Notes: generated by a model from the letters alone, not told the origin. A DNA stretch of 35,438 nt from UBA5436 sp964346085 (GCA_964346085.1 CAYFSZ010000007.1:1-35438); one strand, 5' to 3'. Counted from the stretch's first letter, positions 1-9,145 are shown. Program-made: numbers and translations.

Positions 1-72
1 AAGTAGTGACAATTAACCAAAAACGTCAGATTGTCACGACAAGCACACAAGTCACTGGTTCAAACTAAATAT

Positions 73-102
73 AAAAAGAAGCTGCCACTCGTGACAGCTT
101 CT
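73..102 (-). terminator. Rho-independent terminator of the decarboxylase operon
   Basis: Read on the minus strand, AGAAGCTG and CAGCTTCT form an 8-bp stem around a 10-nt loop, followed by a run of Ts (the As at 73-77). It lies about 30 nt past the stop of the last gene of the minus-strand operon. Nothing recognisable lies at 1-72. Confidence 0.75.
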
Positions 103-131
103 GATGAAAAACATTTAAACGAAGATACAAA

Positions 132-1247
132 TTACAATAACAAAGCAATCAACACTGAACCAGCAATGATGGATCCGATTTGACCGGAAACATTCGCGCT
201 AATTGCAGGCATTAAAATAAAATTAGTTGGATCTTCTTTGACTGCCATTTTTTGAATAACTCTTGCTGACATTGGGAAAGCAGAGATACCGCAAGCCCCA
301 ATCATCGGATTGAGTTTTTCTTTCAAGAAAAGATTCAATAATTTCGCTAATAAAACACCGCCGACAGTATCGAAGACGAATGCTAATAAGCCAATTCCTA
401 AAATCAAAATGGTTTGTAATTGCACAAATTGTTCGGCGACCATCGTTGAACCGATTGTGATACCCATTAATAAAGTAACAATATTTGTCATTTCTTTTTG
501 GGCAGCTTCGGACAATGAATTGACGACTAAAGCCTCACGCAACAAATTACCAAACATCAAAGAACCGATTAATGGTGTTGAGCTTGGAGCAATAAAGCCT
601 GCGATGATGGTAACAATGATAGGGAAAGCAATTTTGATACTCTTTTTCACTGTTAAATCATAGTCAGCGTCCATGCGAATTAAACGTTCATTTCTAGTTG
701 TCATTAATTTAACCACTGGCGGTTGAATGATTGGAACAAGTGCCATATATGAATAGGCTGCAACCGTAATTGGGGCAAGATATTTTTGGGCAAATAAACC
801 TGCGACATAAATTGAAGTTGGGCCGTCTGCAGCACCAATAATACCGATGGCAACAGACTCTCTTAACGTAAACATACCAGTTGCATTTGCGATTAACATA
901 GCTACGAAAATACCCATTTGAGCGGCAGCGCCAAATAACAACATAACAGGCCGTTTGAGTAAAGGAGAGAAGTCAATCATTGCACCAATACCAATAAAAA
1001 TTAGAACAGGAAATAATTCATTGGCAATACCTGCATTATACAAAATGCTTAACCAACCATGCTCTGTAATTGATGCGGATAAAGGAATATTGGCTAAGAT
1101 ACAACCAACACCCATCGGCAATAAAAGAACTGGTTCATATTCTTTTTTGATGGCTAAATAAATTAGGATTAAACCGATTATTAACATCAAACCATGTTTC
1201 CATGTTAAATTTGAAAAACCGGAGATTAAACTTTGAAAAGCTTCCAT
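132..1247 (-). CDS. oadB: Na+-translocating decarboxylase, beta (membrane pump) subunit
   Basis: This 371-residue multi-spanning membrane protein belongs to the OadB/GcdB/MmdB family. That subunit decarboxylates carboxybiotin and exports Na+. Visible family motifs are GAADGPTSIYVAG near residue 140, containing the conserved Asp of the Na+ path, and GISAFPMSARVIQ near residue 320 followed by ANVSGQIGS near the C terminus. Length is normal to slightly short for the family, with no sign of truncation. It is the last gene of the four-gene operon, 34 nt after the biotin carrier, with an AAAGGT-type ribosome-binding site. Its sequence does not reveal the substrate (oxaloacetate, methylmalonyl-CoA or glutaconyl-CoA). 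The partner carboxyltransferase points to oxaloacetate, so the symbol is assigned by context. Confidence 0.9.
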   Translation of the reverse strand: MEAFQSLISGFSNLTWKHGLMLIIGLILIYLAIKKEYEPVLLLPMGVGCILANIPLSASITEHGWLSILYNAGIANELFPVLIFIGIGAMIDFSPLLKRPVMLLFGAAAQMGIFVAMLIANATGMFTLRESVAIGIIGAADGPTSIYVAGLFAQKYLAPITVAAYSYMALVPIIQPPVVKLMTTRNERLIRMDADYDLTVKKSIKIAFPIIVTIIAGFIAPSSTPLIGSLMFGNLLREALVVNSLSEAAQKEMTNIVTLLMGITIGSTMVAEQFVQLQTILILGIGLLAFVFDTVGGVLLAKLLNLFLKEKLNPMIGACGISAFPMSARVIQKMAVKEDPTNFILMPAISANVSGQIGSIIAGSVLIALLL

Positions 1248-1281
1248 TTGTTTTTACCTTTCTTGTTGGGATGAAACATGA

Positions 1282-1668
1282 TTACCCGATAACCACTAAA
1301 ACTTGTGATGTATCAACTTTATGACCGGTTTCAACGAGAACTTGAACGACTTGGCCATTTTTAGGCGAAACAATTTCATTCTCCATTTTCATGGCTTCGA
1401 TGATACACAGTTTTTGTCCTTGAGAAACTGAATCTCCGACTTTCACAGAAACTTCGACAACCGTTCCTGGCATTGGAGCGACGACTTTTGTGCCTTCGGA
1501 AACAGGGGCAACTGGAGCAGCTGGAGCTGGTTGTGCAGCAGGAGCTGATTCAGTAACTGGTGCAGTAGAAGTTTGGACTGGTGTATCTGTGACACTAATC
1601 ATACGCGCTTCTCCACGTTCGACTTCAACTAAATAATCTTTTCCATTTAAAGATACTTTATATTTCAT
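1282..1668 (-). CDS. Biotin carrier subunit of the Na+-pump decarboxylase
   Basis: The 128-residue protein has three parts: a short N-terminal segment (about 1-30), a flexible Ala/Pro/Val-rich linker (about 32-57) and a C-terminal biotinyl domain. The biotinylation site is EAMKMEN, with the acceptor lysine at residue 94. This is the swinging carrier that moves CO2 from the carboxyltransferase to the membrane pump. In Klebsiella-type oxaloacetate decarboxylase this domain is fused to the alpha subunit; here it is a separate gene, as in methylmalonyl-CoA and glutaconyl-CoA decarboxylases. It follows the small membrane subunit by 14 nt, with a GAGGT ribosome-binding site. The biotin ligase is not in the window. 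Confidence 0.93.
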   Translation of the reverse strand: MKYKVSLNGKDYLVEVERGEARMISVTDTPVQTSTAPVTESAPAAQPAPAAPVAPVSEGTKVVAPMPGTVVEVSVKVGDSVSQGQKLCIIEAMKMENEIVSPKNGQVVQVLVETGHKVDTSQVLVVIG

Positions 1669-1682
1669 AATCTACCTCATTT

Positions 1683-2048
1683 TTATTTTTTGATTTCTTG
1701 AATGGATTTAAAATACAACTCATTCAAAGGGGCTTGCATTTTATCTGCAACAATCGCCATGATAAAAGCAGCAGTTTTGTCATCGACATCATGTAAATCA
1801 CATTCACCGTGAGAATTTTTTGCTGGGAGCATTTGCTCTTGTGTATGGGTGTCCACATCTGTAGAAATTTCAGCAACAGGCGATGCAACACTATTTTTAT
1901 CTTTGTTTTTTTGCATCAAACTAATGATGAGCCAAAAAATCATCAAGACAACAAATACGGAACCAAATCCGATGACAGCCAATAAATAGATGGATGGATC
2001 AGTTGGGCGATCGGCTGAAGCAGCAGCGGCATTAAGTAAATAAATCAT
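1683..2048 (-). CDS. oadG: OadG-like small membrane subunit of the decarboxylase
   Basis: A 121-residue protein with one transmembrane helix (about residues 15-40 of this start), then a polar linker and a C-terminal conserved tail (HDVDDKTAAFIMAIVADKM). This is the layout of the gamma/delta subunit that tethers the carboxyltransferase to the pump. A longer reading starts at a GTG at 2063, but that codon overlaps the GGAGG ribosome-binding site. The ATG at 2048, about 7 nt after GGAGG, is the better start and leaves 2 nt after the carboxyltransferase stop. Sequence conservation in this family is weak, so the call rests on topology and operon position as much as on motifs. Confidence 0.8.
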   Translation of the reverse strand: MIYLLNAAAASADRPTDPSIYLLAVIGFGSVFVVLMIFWLIISLMQKNKDKNSVASPVAEISTDVDTHTQEQMLPAKNSHGECDLHDVDDKTAAFIMAIVADKMQAPLNELYFKSIQEIKK

Positions 2049-2050
2049 CC

Positions 2051-3433
2051 TTATTCCTCCCACTCTTCAATCGTATATTGAACTGTGTTCTTCGCATCTT
2101 CCTCACGTTTTTCAAAGAAACGTTTGGTAATTTGAGGAAACATAATATAAGACAATAAATCTTCTTCAGACTTAGCAGCATCTCCAATTTCCGCTTTAGC
2201 AGAATCTAAACCATCTGATAAGTTATCGGCAAAGCGATGTGTGATTGGTTCTTTATCTTTCAAAATTGATTTTTGTAATTCTAAATCCACTTCGCCTGGA
2301 GCTTTGCCATATTCGCCAGCGAGATAAGAATTAATTTCTTTTGAAACATTACTATATCTTTTTCCAGCTAGAACATTTTGTGTTGCTTGTACACCAACCA
2401 TTTGACTCATTGGTGTAACAAGAGGAGGATAACCTAAATCTTTACGTACATTTGGGACTTCTTCTAAAACTTCTTCAAAACGATCCATGGAATTCAATTC
2501 TTTCAATTGAGAAATCAAATTGGATAACATACCGCCAGGGACTTTGTATTTCAAAGCATCTGTCCTTGTCCCAAGTACGTAAGGGTCTATGGTACCTTCT
2601 TTGATATATCGTTGATGTAATGGTAAGAAGAATTTATCAACTTCTGTCATCTTTTCAATATTGATTCCTGTTTCAAAACCCATTTGCTCTAAAGCATAGA
2701 CCATGGTCTCAGTTGCTGGTTGAGAAGTGCCACCAGAGAAAGAGGAAATGGAAGTATCCAAAACATCAGCACCAGCTTCGGCAGCTTTCAATAATGATAA
2801 AAAGCCCATACCAGTTGTCGAATGTGTATGCATATGCAAAGGAAGCTTAGTTGTTTCTCGTAATGCGGAGATTAACTCGAATGTTTCATGAGGAGTGATA
2901 ACACCTGCCATATCTTTGATGGCAATTGAGCTAGCACCCATACTTTCAATTTCTTTTACAAGTGCCACATAGTTCTCAATACTATGAACAGGACTCGTTG
3001 TGTAGCAGATGGCAACTTGTGCTTCTGCATTATGTTTTCTAGTTTCATCAATGGCGACTTGTAAATTACGTAAATCGTTTAAGGCATCAAAAATACGGAT
3101 AACATCAATTCCGTTTTTGATGGACAAACGCACAAACTCGCGAACAACATCGTCAGGATAAGGTTTATATCCTAATAAATTTTGACCGCGTAATAACATT
3201 TGTAATTTTGTATCTGGACAAGCTTCTTTGATTTTTCTTAAACGTTCCCAAGGATCTTCATTCAGAAAACGAAGACAACTGTCAAAGGTTGCTCCACCCC
3301 AACATTCCAAAGACTCATAACCAACTTGATTCAGAGTGCTTAGAATATCTGCAAAATCTGCAAAAGGCATTCTTGTTGCCATCTGTGATTGCTGTGCATC
3401 ACGTAATACAGTTTCAGTGAATCTTATTTTCAT
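2051..3433 (-). CDS. oadA: Carboxyltransferase (alpha) subunit of oxaloacetate-type decarboxylase
   Basis: A 460-residue TIM-barrel carboxyltransferase of the OadA/pyruvate carboxylase subunit B family. It moves the carboxyl group of oxaloacetate onto biotin, releasing pyruvate. Motifs in order are RDAQQS (11-16), MATRM, ECWGGATFD, LRGQNLLGY, KDMAG, with the lysine expected to be carbamylated at the metal site, and the metal-binding HMHTHSTTG. It lacks the C-terminal biotinyl domain found in about 595-residue OadA proteins; that function is the separate gene downstream. A well-placed AAAGGGG ribosome-binding site precedes the ATG. A pyruvate carboxylase B role is possible, but co-transcription with a Na+ pump subunit favours decarboxylation. 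Confidence 0.88.
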   Translation of the reverse strand: MKIRFTETVLRDAQQSQMATRMPFADFADILSTLNQVGYESLECWGGATFDSCLRFLNEDPWERLRKIKEACPDTKLQMLLRGQNLLGYKPYPDDVVREFVRLSIKNGIDVIRIFDALNDLRNLQVAIDETRKHNAEAQVAICYTTSPVHSIENYVALVKEIESMGASSIAIKDMAGVITPHETFELISALRETTKLPLHMHTHSTTGMGFLSLLKAAEAGADVLDTSISSFSGGTSQPATETMVYALEQMGFETGINIEKMTEVDKFFLPLHQRYIKEGTIDPYVLGTRTDALKYKVPGGMLSNLISQLKELNSMDRFEEVLEEVPNVRKDLGYPPLVTPMSQMVGVQATQNVLAGKRYSNVSKEINSYLAGEYGKAPGEVDLELQKSILKDKEPITHRFADNLSDGLDSAKAEIGDAAKSEEDLLSYIMFPQITKRFFEKREEDAKNTVQYTIEEWEE

Positions 3434-3534
3434 TTTATACCCCTTTGTGAATTTAATATAAACTGGTCTAATTTTACTTCATTTAAAGGAAAAAAACATA
3501 AATAAATTTGTAAAAAAATAAACTTTTTTGAAAT

Positions 3535-3563
3535 GTGGCATATAATCGTTCTTATTGTATAAT
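3535..3563 (+). promoter_or_regulatory. Candidate promoter of hisS-aspS
   Basis: GTGGCA (3535-3540), a 17-nt spacer and a perfect TATAAT (3558-3563) lie 38 nt upstream of hisS. The expected leader is only about 30 nt, so there is no room for a T-box riboswitch. The 167-nt divergent gap 3434-3600 should also hold the oppositely directed decarboxylase promoter, but I found no convincing pair of boxes for it. Confidence 0.5.
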
Positions 3564-3600
3564 ATTTAAATATGAAATTTCAAAAATGTGAGGGAAAACT

Positions 3601-4848
3601 ATGAACATTCAAGCTCCAAAAGGAACACGCGATATATTACCGGATCAAACACCTGCTTGGCGATTTGTTGAAGATACATTCCGCGAAACTTGTGCGAGTT
3701 TTAACTTTCATGAAATTCGTGTGCCGACTTTTGAACAGACAGAATTGTTTCAAAGAGGAGTTGGAGATACAACCGATGTTGTTCAAAAAGAAATGTATAC
3801 TTTCTTGGATAAAGGTGGGAGAAGTATGACCCTTAGACCGGAAGGAACGGCTGGTGTGATTAGGGCATACATCGAAAATGGTTTATCCTCGGCGAGTTCG
3901 CCACAAAAACTTTATTATATTTTGAATAATTTCCGTTATGAAAAAATGGCAAAAGGAAGATATCGTGAGTTCAATCAGATGGGCTGTGAATTGATTTCAT
4001 CATCTGAACCGACTGCTGATGTTGAATTAATTAGCTTGCTTTATGCCTTCTTTAGAAAATTAGGATTAAAACAGATAAAATTAAAACTAAATAGCATCGG
4101 CTGCCCAAAATGTAAACCAGCCTATTCTGAAAAATTAAAGGATTACTTAGCCCCAAATGTGAAAGACTTATGTGAAGTTTGTCAAGATCGTTTTGAAAGA
4201 AATCCTTTCCGTATTTTAGACTGTAAAGAAGATGCAGAGTCACCAATTATTCAAAATGCACCATTACAAAAAGATCACTTATGCGAAGAATGTGAAGCTC
4301 ATTTTGCAAAAGTTTTGGAGCAGCTTGATCAATTAGGCTTAGATTATGAAATTGATGGACACATTGTTCGTGGTTTAGATTATTATTCAAGAACAGTTTT
4401 CGAATTTGTATCCGAGAATGTTGGGACGCAAGGTACGATTTGTGGTGGTGGCCGTTATGATGGATTGGTAGAAGAATTAGGAGGTCAGCCGACACCGTCG
4501 GTTGGATTTGCTTTAGGCGTTGAGCGCTTGTTGCTTGAATTAGAGAGCCAAGAGATTGAATTACCAGGCAAAAAAAATCCTGATTTATATTTCGTTACAT
4601 TTGCCGATACAATTGATGAAGCTGTTAAATTAGCTTTCGAATTAAGGCAAGAAGGGTTAAAAGTCGAAGTTGATTTAATGAACCGTAGCTTTAAGGCACA
4701 GATGAAATATGCAAACAAGATTGGAGCGAAATATATCGTCGTCTTAGGTGAAGATGAAATCAACACAGGTAATATTCGTCTGAAAAATATGCAAGACGGT
4801 TCTGAAGAAGAACTAAATATAAAAGATTTAAAAGAAAAATTAATATAA
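3601..4848 (+). CDS. hisS: Histidyl-tRNA synthetase
   Basis: This 415-residue class II aminoacyl-tRNA synthetase charges tRNA-His. The N terminus (APKGTRDILPDQ) is typical of HisRS. Further motifs are motif 2 (FRYEKMAKGRYREFNQMGCE), the histidine-binding RGLDYYSRTVFEF near residue 260, and the motif 3 region SVGFALGVERLLLEL. A C-terminal anticodon-binding domain (about 325-415) follows. A Cys-containing insert (CPKC, CEVC, CEEC) lies between. Length is normal. The ribosome-binding site is GTGAGGGAAAACT. It is 14 nt upstream of aspS, the usual hisS-aspS pair of Bacillota, and both are expected on one transcript. Confidence 0.97.
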   Translation: MNIQAPKGTRDILPDQTPAWRFVEDTFRETCASFNFHEIRVPTFEQTELFQRGVGDTTDVVQKEMYTFLDKGGRSMTLRPEGTAGVIRAYIENGLSSASSPQKLYYILNNFRYEKMAKGRYREFNQMGCELISSSEPTADVELISLLYAFFRKLGLKQIKLKLNSIGCPKCKPAYSEKLKDYLAPNVKDLCEVCQDRFERNPFRILDCKEDAESPIIQNAPLQKDHLCEECEAHFAKVLEQLDQLGLDYEIDGHIVRGLDYYSRTVFEFVSENVGTQGTICGGGRYDGLVEELGGQPTPSVGFALGVERLLLELESQEIELPGKKNPDLYFVTFADTIDEAVKLAFELRQEGLKVEVDLMNRSFKAQMKYANKIGAKYIVVLGEDEINTGNIRLKNMQDGSEEELNIKDLKEKLI

Positions 4849-4862
4849 TTTGAGGTAATAAA

Positions 4863-6638
4863 ATGAATACATTAGAAGGCTTAAAACGTAGTTGTCGCGT
4901 AGCTGAATTTTCTCCTGAACAAGAAAATTCAGAATTAACATTGATGGGTTGGTGTCATCGCCAAAGAGATATGGGAAACTTGGTTTTTATCACATTACGT
5001 GATCGAAGCGGGGAGTTACAATTAGTCATTGACGATGAATCCCCAGCTGAGGTTTTAGATGTTGCTAGACAAGTTCGCAGTGAATTTGTTCTTGCATGTC
5101 AAGGAAAGTTAAGAAAAAGAAAAGATGTGAATCCGAATATGCCAACTGGTGAATGGGAATTGCACGTTTCTGAATTGAGAATTTTATCCAAATCTAAAAC
5201 GCCTCCATTTTATATTGAAGAACATGTCGATACAGGAGAAGCATTACGCTTAGAATATCGTTATTTAGACCTACGCAGACCAGATATGCAAAGAAACTTA
5301 ATGAAACGCCATTTAGTGACAAAAGTCACAAGAGATTTCTTTGATAATGCAGGATTTCTAGAAATTGAAACACCGATGATGATTAAATCAACACCGGAAG
5401 GTGCGAGGGACTATTTAGTACCATCCCGTGTTTTTCCAGGCAAATTCTTTGCATTGCCACAATCACCTCAGCTTTTCAAACAATTATTGATGTTAGGTGG
5501 ATATGATCGCTATATGCAAATTGCACGCTGCTTCAGAGATGAAGATTTACGTGCTGACCGCCAACCTGAATTCACACAAATCGATTTAGAGATGTCATTC
5601 GTACAAGTTGAAGACGTCATTGAGATTATTGAGGAATTTATTAGTACTTTATGGGACAAAGTTGAAGATTACAAAGTGCAGTTGCCAATTCCACGATTAA
5701 CTTATGCAGAAGCACTTCGTCGTTATGGCTTAGATAATCCTGATACGCGTTATGGCATGGAATTACAAGATGTTTCTAATTTGGCAGCTGAATTGGATTT
5801 CAGAGTGTTTAAAGATGCGCTAGAAAATGATGGTGCTGTTCAATTAATTGTTGTTCCTGAGGGGGCAAAAATGACACGTCGTGAAATTGATAGTTTGACA
5901 GATTATGTTAAGGATTACCGCGCAAAAGGATTAGCATGGATTGCTGTGGAAGATCAATACCGTGGTTCATTCATGAAATTTGTCAATGATGAATGGCTGA
6001 ACAAAATTGTTGATAAAGTACAAGCAAACAAAGGTGATTTACTCTTGTTTGTGGCAGATAAAAAATCTGTTGTTCACGATGCATTAGGTCATTTACGTGA
6101 AGAAGTTGCAAAACGTCTCGATATGATTGATGAAAACCTTTGGAATTTTATTTGGATTACTGAATTCCCAATGTTTGAATATGATGAAGAAGCTGGCCGC
6201 TATGTAGCTGTTCACCATCCGTTTACTGCACCAATGGATGAAGATTTACATTTATTAGATTCAGATCCATCAAAATGCAGAGCAAAAGCTTATGATATTG
6301 TTTTAAATGGTAATGAAATCGGTGGTGGTAGTATTCGTATTCATGATCAACATTTACAAAGCAAAATATTCGGATTGCTCGGCATGGATGAAGAAGAAAG
6401 TCAAAAACGCTTTGGCTTCTTATTAACTGCTTTTGAGTATGGCGTACCTCCTCATGGTGGTTTAGCATTTGGTTTAGATCGTTTAGTCATGCTTTTGACT
6501 AAGAGTACAAGTATTCGTGACGTTATTGCGTTCCCTAAAGTACAGAATTCATCTGACTTAATGACAAAAGCACCAACACAGGTGTCACAAGATCAATTAA
6601 ATGAGCTCGGATTAGAAATTGAGGAAGAGGAGGAATAA
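4863..6638 (+). CDS. aspS: Aspartyl-tRNA synthetase (bacterial type)
   Basis: A 591-residue class II synthetase with an N-terminal OB-fold anticodon domain (about 1-110), a class II catalytic core and the bacterial GAD insertion domain (about 290-410). Core motifs are motif 1 with FLEIETPMMIKSTPEGARDY, motif 2 FRDEDLRADRQPEFTQID and motif 3 AFGLDRLVMLL. The GAD domain marks it as bacterial rather than archaeal type. Whether it is discriminating (Asp only) or also charges tRNA-Asn cannot be read by eye. The C terminus ends in a run of glutamates, and its codons form one arm of a hairpin that reaches into the gap before lepB. Confidence 0.97.
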   Translation: MNTLEGLKRSCRVAEFSPEQENSELTLMGWCHRQRDMGNLVFITLRDRSGELQLVIDDESPAEVLDVARQVRSEFVLACQGKLRKRKDVNPNMPTGEWELHVSELRILSKSKTPPFYIEEHVDTGEALRLEYRYLDLRRPDMQRNLMKRHLVTKVTRDFFDNAGFLEIETPMMIKSTPEGARDYLVPSRVFPGKFFALPQSPQLFKQLLMLGGYDRYMQIARCFRDEDLRADRQPEFTQIDLEMSFVQVEDVIEIIEEFISTLWDKVEDYKVQLPIPRLTYAEALRRYGLDNPDTRYGMELQDVSNLAAELDFRVFKDALENDGAVQLIVVPEGAKMTRREIDSLTDYVKDYRAKGLAWIAVEDQYRGSFMKFVNDEWLNKIVDKVQANKGDLLLFVADKKSVVHDALGHLREEVAKRLDMIDENLWNFIWITEFPMFEYDEEAGRYVAVHHPFTAPMDEDLHLLDSDPSKCRAKAYDIVLNGNEIGGGSIRIHDQHLQSKIFGLLGMDEEESQKRFGFLLTAFEYGVPPHGGLAFGLDRLVMLLTKSTSIRDVIAFPKVQNSSDLMTKAPTQVSQDQLNELGLEIEEEEE

Positions 6639-6648
6639 TCCTCTTCCT
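6622..6648 (+). promoter_or_regulatory. Hairpin spanning the aspS stop codon
   Basis: GGAAGAGGA (6623-6631) pairs perfectly with TCCTCTTCC (6639-6647), with one more A-T pair outside and a 7-nt loop that includes the aspS stop. Only a short T-run follows (TTTAATA), so it is a weak terminator at best. It may modulate lepB expression or protect the 3' end of the aspS message. Confidence 0.45.
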
Positions 6649-6658
6649 TTAATAGAAA

Positions 6659-7264
6659 ATGGCAAAATTAATGAGTCAAAATAATAATAACAATGAAAAA
6701 AATAAAGAAGAGATTAACACTGTACAAAAGCCAGATAAATTATTAGTTTTTCTAGACTGGTTAAAAACATTTTTAATTGTCATTTTAGCAAGTGTTCTTC
6801 TGACAGTTTTTGTCATTCAAAAAAATATTGTACAGGGCCCATCAATGGAGCCTACTCTTGATGATGGTGATCAAGTTTTTGTTGAAAAAGTCAGCAAATA
6901 TTTTTCCATCAAACGCGGTGATATTATTACGATTGAACAAACAGATCCATTGCATCCTGAAATATTGTTGATAAAAAGAATCATTGGTTTGCCTGGCGAA
7001 AAAGTAGAGATAAAAGATGGACATGTATATTTAAACGATAAGCTGTTTGATGAACCATATATTTCTGACATTATCGAGACAGCAATTGATCCCCGATATG
7101 ATGAAGCTGTGGTTGTTTTGCAAGACGATGAATATTATGTATTGGGAGATAATCGTCCGATCAGTAAAGATAGTCGTCGTATTGGGCCTGTCCATAAAGA
7201 CCAAATCATCGGTAAGGTTCTTTTTCAATTTTATCCGTTTGATGAATTTGGTAAAGTAGAATAA
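6659..7264 (+). CDS. lepB: Signal peptidase I
   Basis: This 201-residue membrane protease removes signal peptides from exported proteins. A cytoplasmic, Asn-rich N terminus (residues 7-12) precedes one membrane helix at about 35-53. The external catalytic domain follows. It carries the Ser/Lys dyad: Ser62 in GPSMEPTL and Lys106 in LLIKRIIGLPGE. The later GDNRPISKDSR box is also present. Length and single-helix topology match Gram-positive type I peptidases. No ribosome-binding site is evident before the ATG at 6659, or before the next in-frame ATG at 6671, and an in-frame stop lies at 6653, so no longer start is available. It lies 20 nt after aspS. Confidence 0.95.
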   Translation: MAKLMSQNNNNNEKNKEEINTVQKPDKLLVFLDWLKTFLIVILASVLLTVFVIQKNIVQGPSMEPTLDDGDQVFVEKVSKYFSIKRGDIITIEQTDPLHPEILLIKRIIGLPGEKVEIKDGHVYLNDKLFDEPYISDIIETAIDPRYDEAVVVLQDDEYYVLGDNRPISKDSRRIGPVHKDQIIGKVLFQFYPFDEFGKVE

Positions 7265-7294
7265 TCGAAATTCTGGATTTTATTCATCATTTTC

Positions 7295-7303
7295 TGCTAC
7301 AAT
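7295..7303 (+). promoter_or_regulatory. Candidate extended -10 promoter for lepA
   Basis: TGCTACAAT is an extended -10 element (TG-N-TACAAT) in the 69-nt gap between lepB and lepA, about 30 nt upstream of the lepA start. No good -35 box is present at 16-18 nt. The same nonamer occurs upstream of rplF at 27957. Confidence 0.35.
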
Positions 7304-7333
7304 CGAAAAGCTAATTTTAATCTTGGAGGGATT

Positions 7334-9145
7334 ATGTCCACCGTAAAACAAGAGAATGTAAGAAATTTTTGTATTATTGCGCATATCGATCATGGTAAAT
7401 CAACTCTTGCAGATTGCCTTATCAAAGAAACTGGTGTTCTAACTGAGCGTGAAATGAGAGCGCAGGTTCTAGATACAATGGAACTTGAACAAGAGAGAGG
7501 CATTACCATTAAAGCGCAAGCAATTCGAATGCGTTATGATCATACGGACGGGCAAACTTATATTCTCAACTTGATTGACACTCCTGGTCATGTGGATTTT
7601 AATTATGAAGTTTCTAGAACGTTAGAAGCTTGTGATGGTGCAATATTAGTGGTTGATGCGGCACAGGGGATTGAAGCACAAACTTTAGCAAACGTGTATC
7701 TTGCCTTAGAAGCGAATTTGGAAATTATACCAGTCATTAACAAAATTGATTTGCCATCTGCAAGAGCTGAAGAAGTTGCTCATGAAATAGAAGAAATTAT
7801 TGGAATTGAAGCGCTCGATGCACCAAAAATTTCTGCTAAAAATCATATCAATATTCCAGAAGTTTTAAAACAGATTGTTGAGAAATTGCCTCCACCGCAA
7901 GGAAATAATGACAATCCTTTACAAGCCTTGATTTTTGACTCTGAATATGATTCGTATAAAGGCGTAATCGCACATATTAATGTCAAAGAAGGTCATGTAA
8001 AAGTTGGTGATCGCATTAAGATGATGCATACAGGAAAAGAATTTGATGTCACGGAATTAGGGTATTTTCGTGCTGATTCAGTGACTTCTGTATCAGAATT
8101 AATTACCGGTGATGTTGGCTACTTGGTAGCAAGTATTAAGAACGTTAAAGATACTCGAGTGGGCGATACGATTACTTTGAAAAATCGTCCTGCGGAAAAG
8201 CCTTTGCCAGGATATAAACCTGTGCAACAAATGGTTTTCTGCGGTCTATATCCGGTGGATGGTGCAGATTATAATAATTTACGCGATGCTCTTGAGAAAG
8301 TGCAGTTAAATGACGCTGCTTTAAGTTTTGAACCTGAAACTTCTGCTGCTTTAGGCTTTGGCTTCCGTTGTGGCTTTCTTGGTCTTTTGCATTATGAAAT
8401 TATTCAAGAAAGAATTGAAAGAGAATTTGAGTTACAGATCATTTCTACCGCGCCTTCCGTTGTCTATCATTTGTATTTGACAGACGGTTCTATGGTTCGT
8501 CTAGATAATCCAACAAATATGCCTAAAATGGACTATATTGAATACATTGAAGAACCAATGGTGAATGTATCGATTGTTGTTCCAGATACTTACATAGGAA
8601 ATATCATGGAACTGTGCCAGGAACGTCGTGGTACTTTCGTTAATATGGAATATTTGGAAGTGACTCGTGTTAATTTGCACTATGTGATGCCTCTTAATGA
8701 AATTATCTATGATTTCTTTGATGCTTTAAAATCAAGAAGTAGAGGCTATGCCTCTTTGGATTATGAGTTGAAAGGGTATGAGCGTTCTGATTTGATTAAG
8801 TTAGATATTCTCTTGAATGGAGATATCGTTGATGCTTTCTCTTTTATTATTCATAGAAGCAATGCTTATGCGAGGGGCAGACGCATGGCGGAAAAACTCA
8901 AAGATAAAATTCCAAGACAGCAATTTGAAATTCCAATTCAAGCTGCGATTGGTGGAAAAGTAATTGCTCGTGAAACGATTAGAGCTTACCGAAAAGATGT
9001 TACGGCAAAGTGTTATGGTGGGGATATTTCTCGTAAACGTAAATTGCTTGAAAAACAAAAAGAAGGTAAAAAGCGTATGCGCCAAGTGGGGAACGTAGAA
9101 ATTCCTCAAGAAGCATTTATGAGTGTACTAAAATTGGATGAATAA
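7334..9145 (+). CDS. lepA: Elongation factor 4 (LepA), ribosome back-translocating GTPase
   Basis: A 603-residue translational GTPase. G-domain motifs are G1 AHIDHGKST near residue 17, G2 around RGITI, G3 DTPGHVDFN and G4 NKID. The EF-G-like domains follow, and the LepA-specific C-terminal domain contains CYGGDISRKRKLL and ends in FMSVLKLDE. That tail is diagnostic of LepA as against EF-G, TypA or RF3. Length is that of the family. The start is fixed by the GGAGGG ribosome-binding site 5 nt upstream. Pairing with the signal peptidase gene (lepB) is a conserved arrangement in many bacteria. No strong terminator follows in 9146-9200. Confidence 0.97.
   Translation: MSTVKQENVRNFCIIAHIDHGKSTLADCLIKETGVLTEREMRAQVLDTMELEQERGITIKAQAIRMRYDHTDGQTYILNLIDTPGHVDFNYEVSRTLEACDGAILVVDAAQGIEAQTLANVYLALEANLEIIPVINKIDLPSARAEEVAHEIEEIIGIEALDAPKISAKNHINIPEVLKQIVEKLPPPQGNNDNPLQALIFDSEYDSYKGVIAHINVKEGHVKVGDRIKMMHTGKEFDVTELGYFRADSVTSVSELITGDVGYLVASIKNVKDTRVGDTITLKNRPAEKPLPGYKPVQQMVFCGLYPVDGADYNNLRDALEKVQLNDAALSFEPETSAALGFGFRCGFLGLLHYEIIQERIEREFELQIISTAPSVVYHLYLTDGSMVRLDNPTNMPKMDYIEYIEEPMVNVSIVVPDTYIGNIMELCQERRGTFVNMEYLEVTRVNLHYVMPLNEIIYDFFDALKSRSRGYASLDYELKGYERSDLIKLDILLNGDIVDAFSFIIHRSNAYARGRRMAEKLKDKIPRQQFEIPIQAAIGGKVIARETIRAYRKDVTAKCYGGDISRKRKLLEKQKEGKKRMRQVGNVEIPQEAFMSVLKLDE

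Noticed and set aside
310..1161. Plus-strand open frames over the decarboxylase beta subunit
   Set aside because: They lie opposite a clearly conserved membrane protein, have no ribosome-binding sites and resemble no family.
3434..3600. T-box riboswitch upstream of hisS
   Set aside because: The leader after the -10 box is about 30 nt and contains no T-box consensus or specifier stem.
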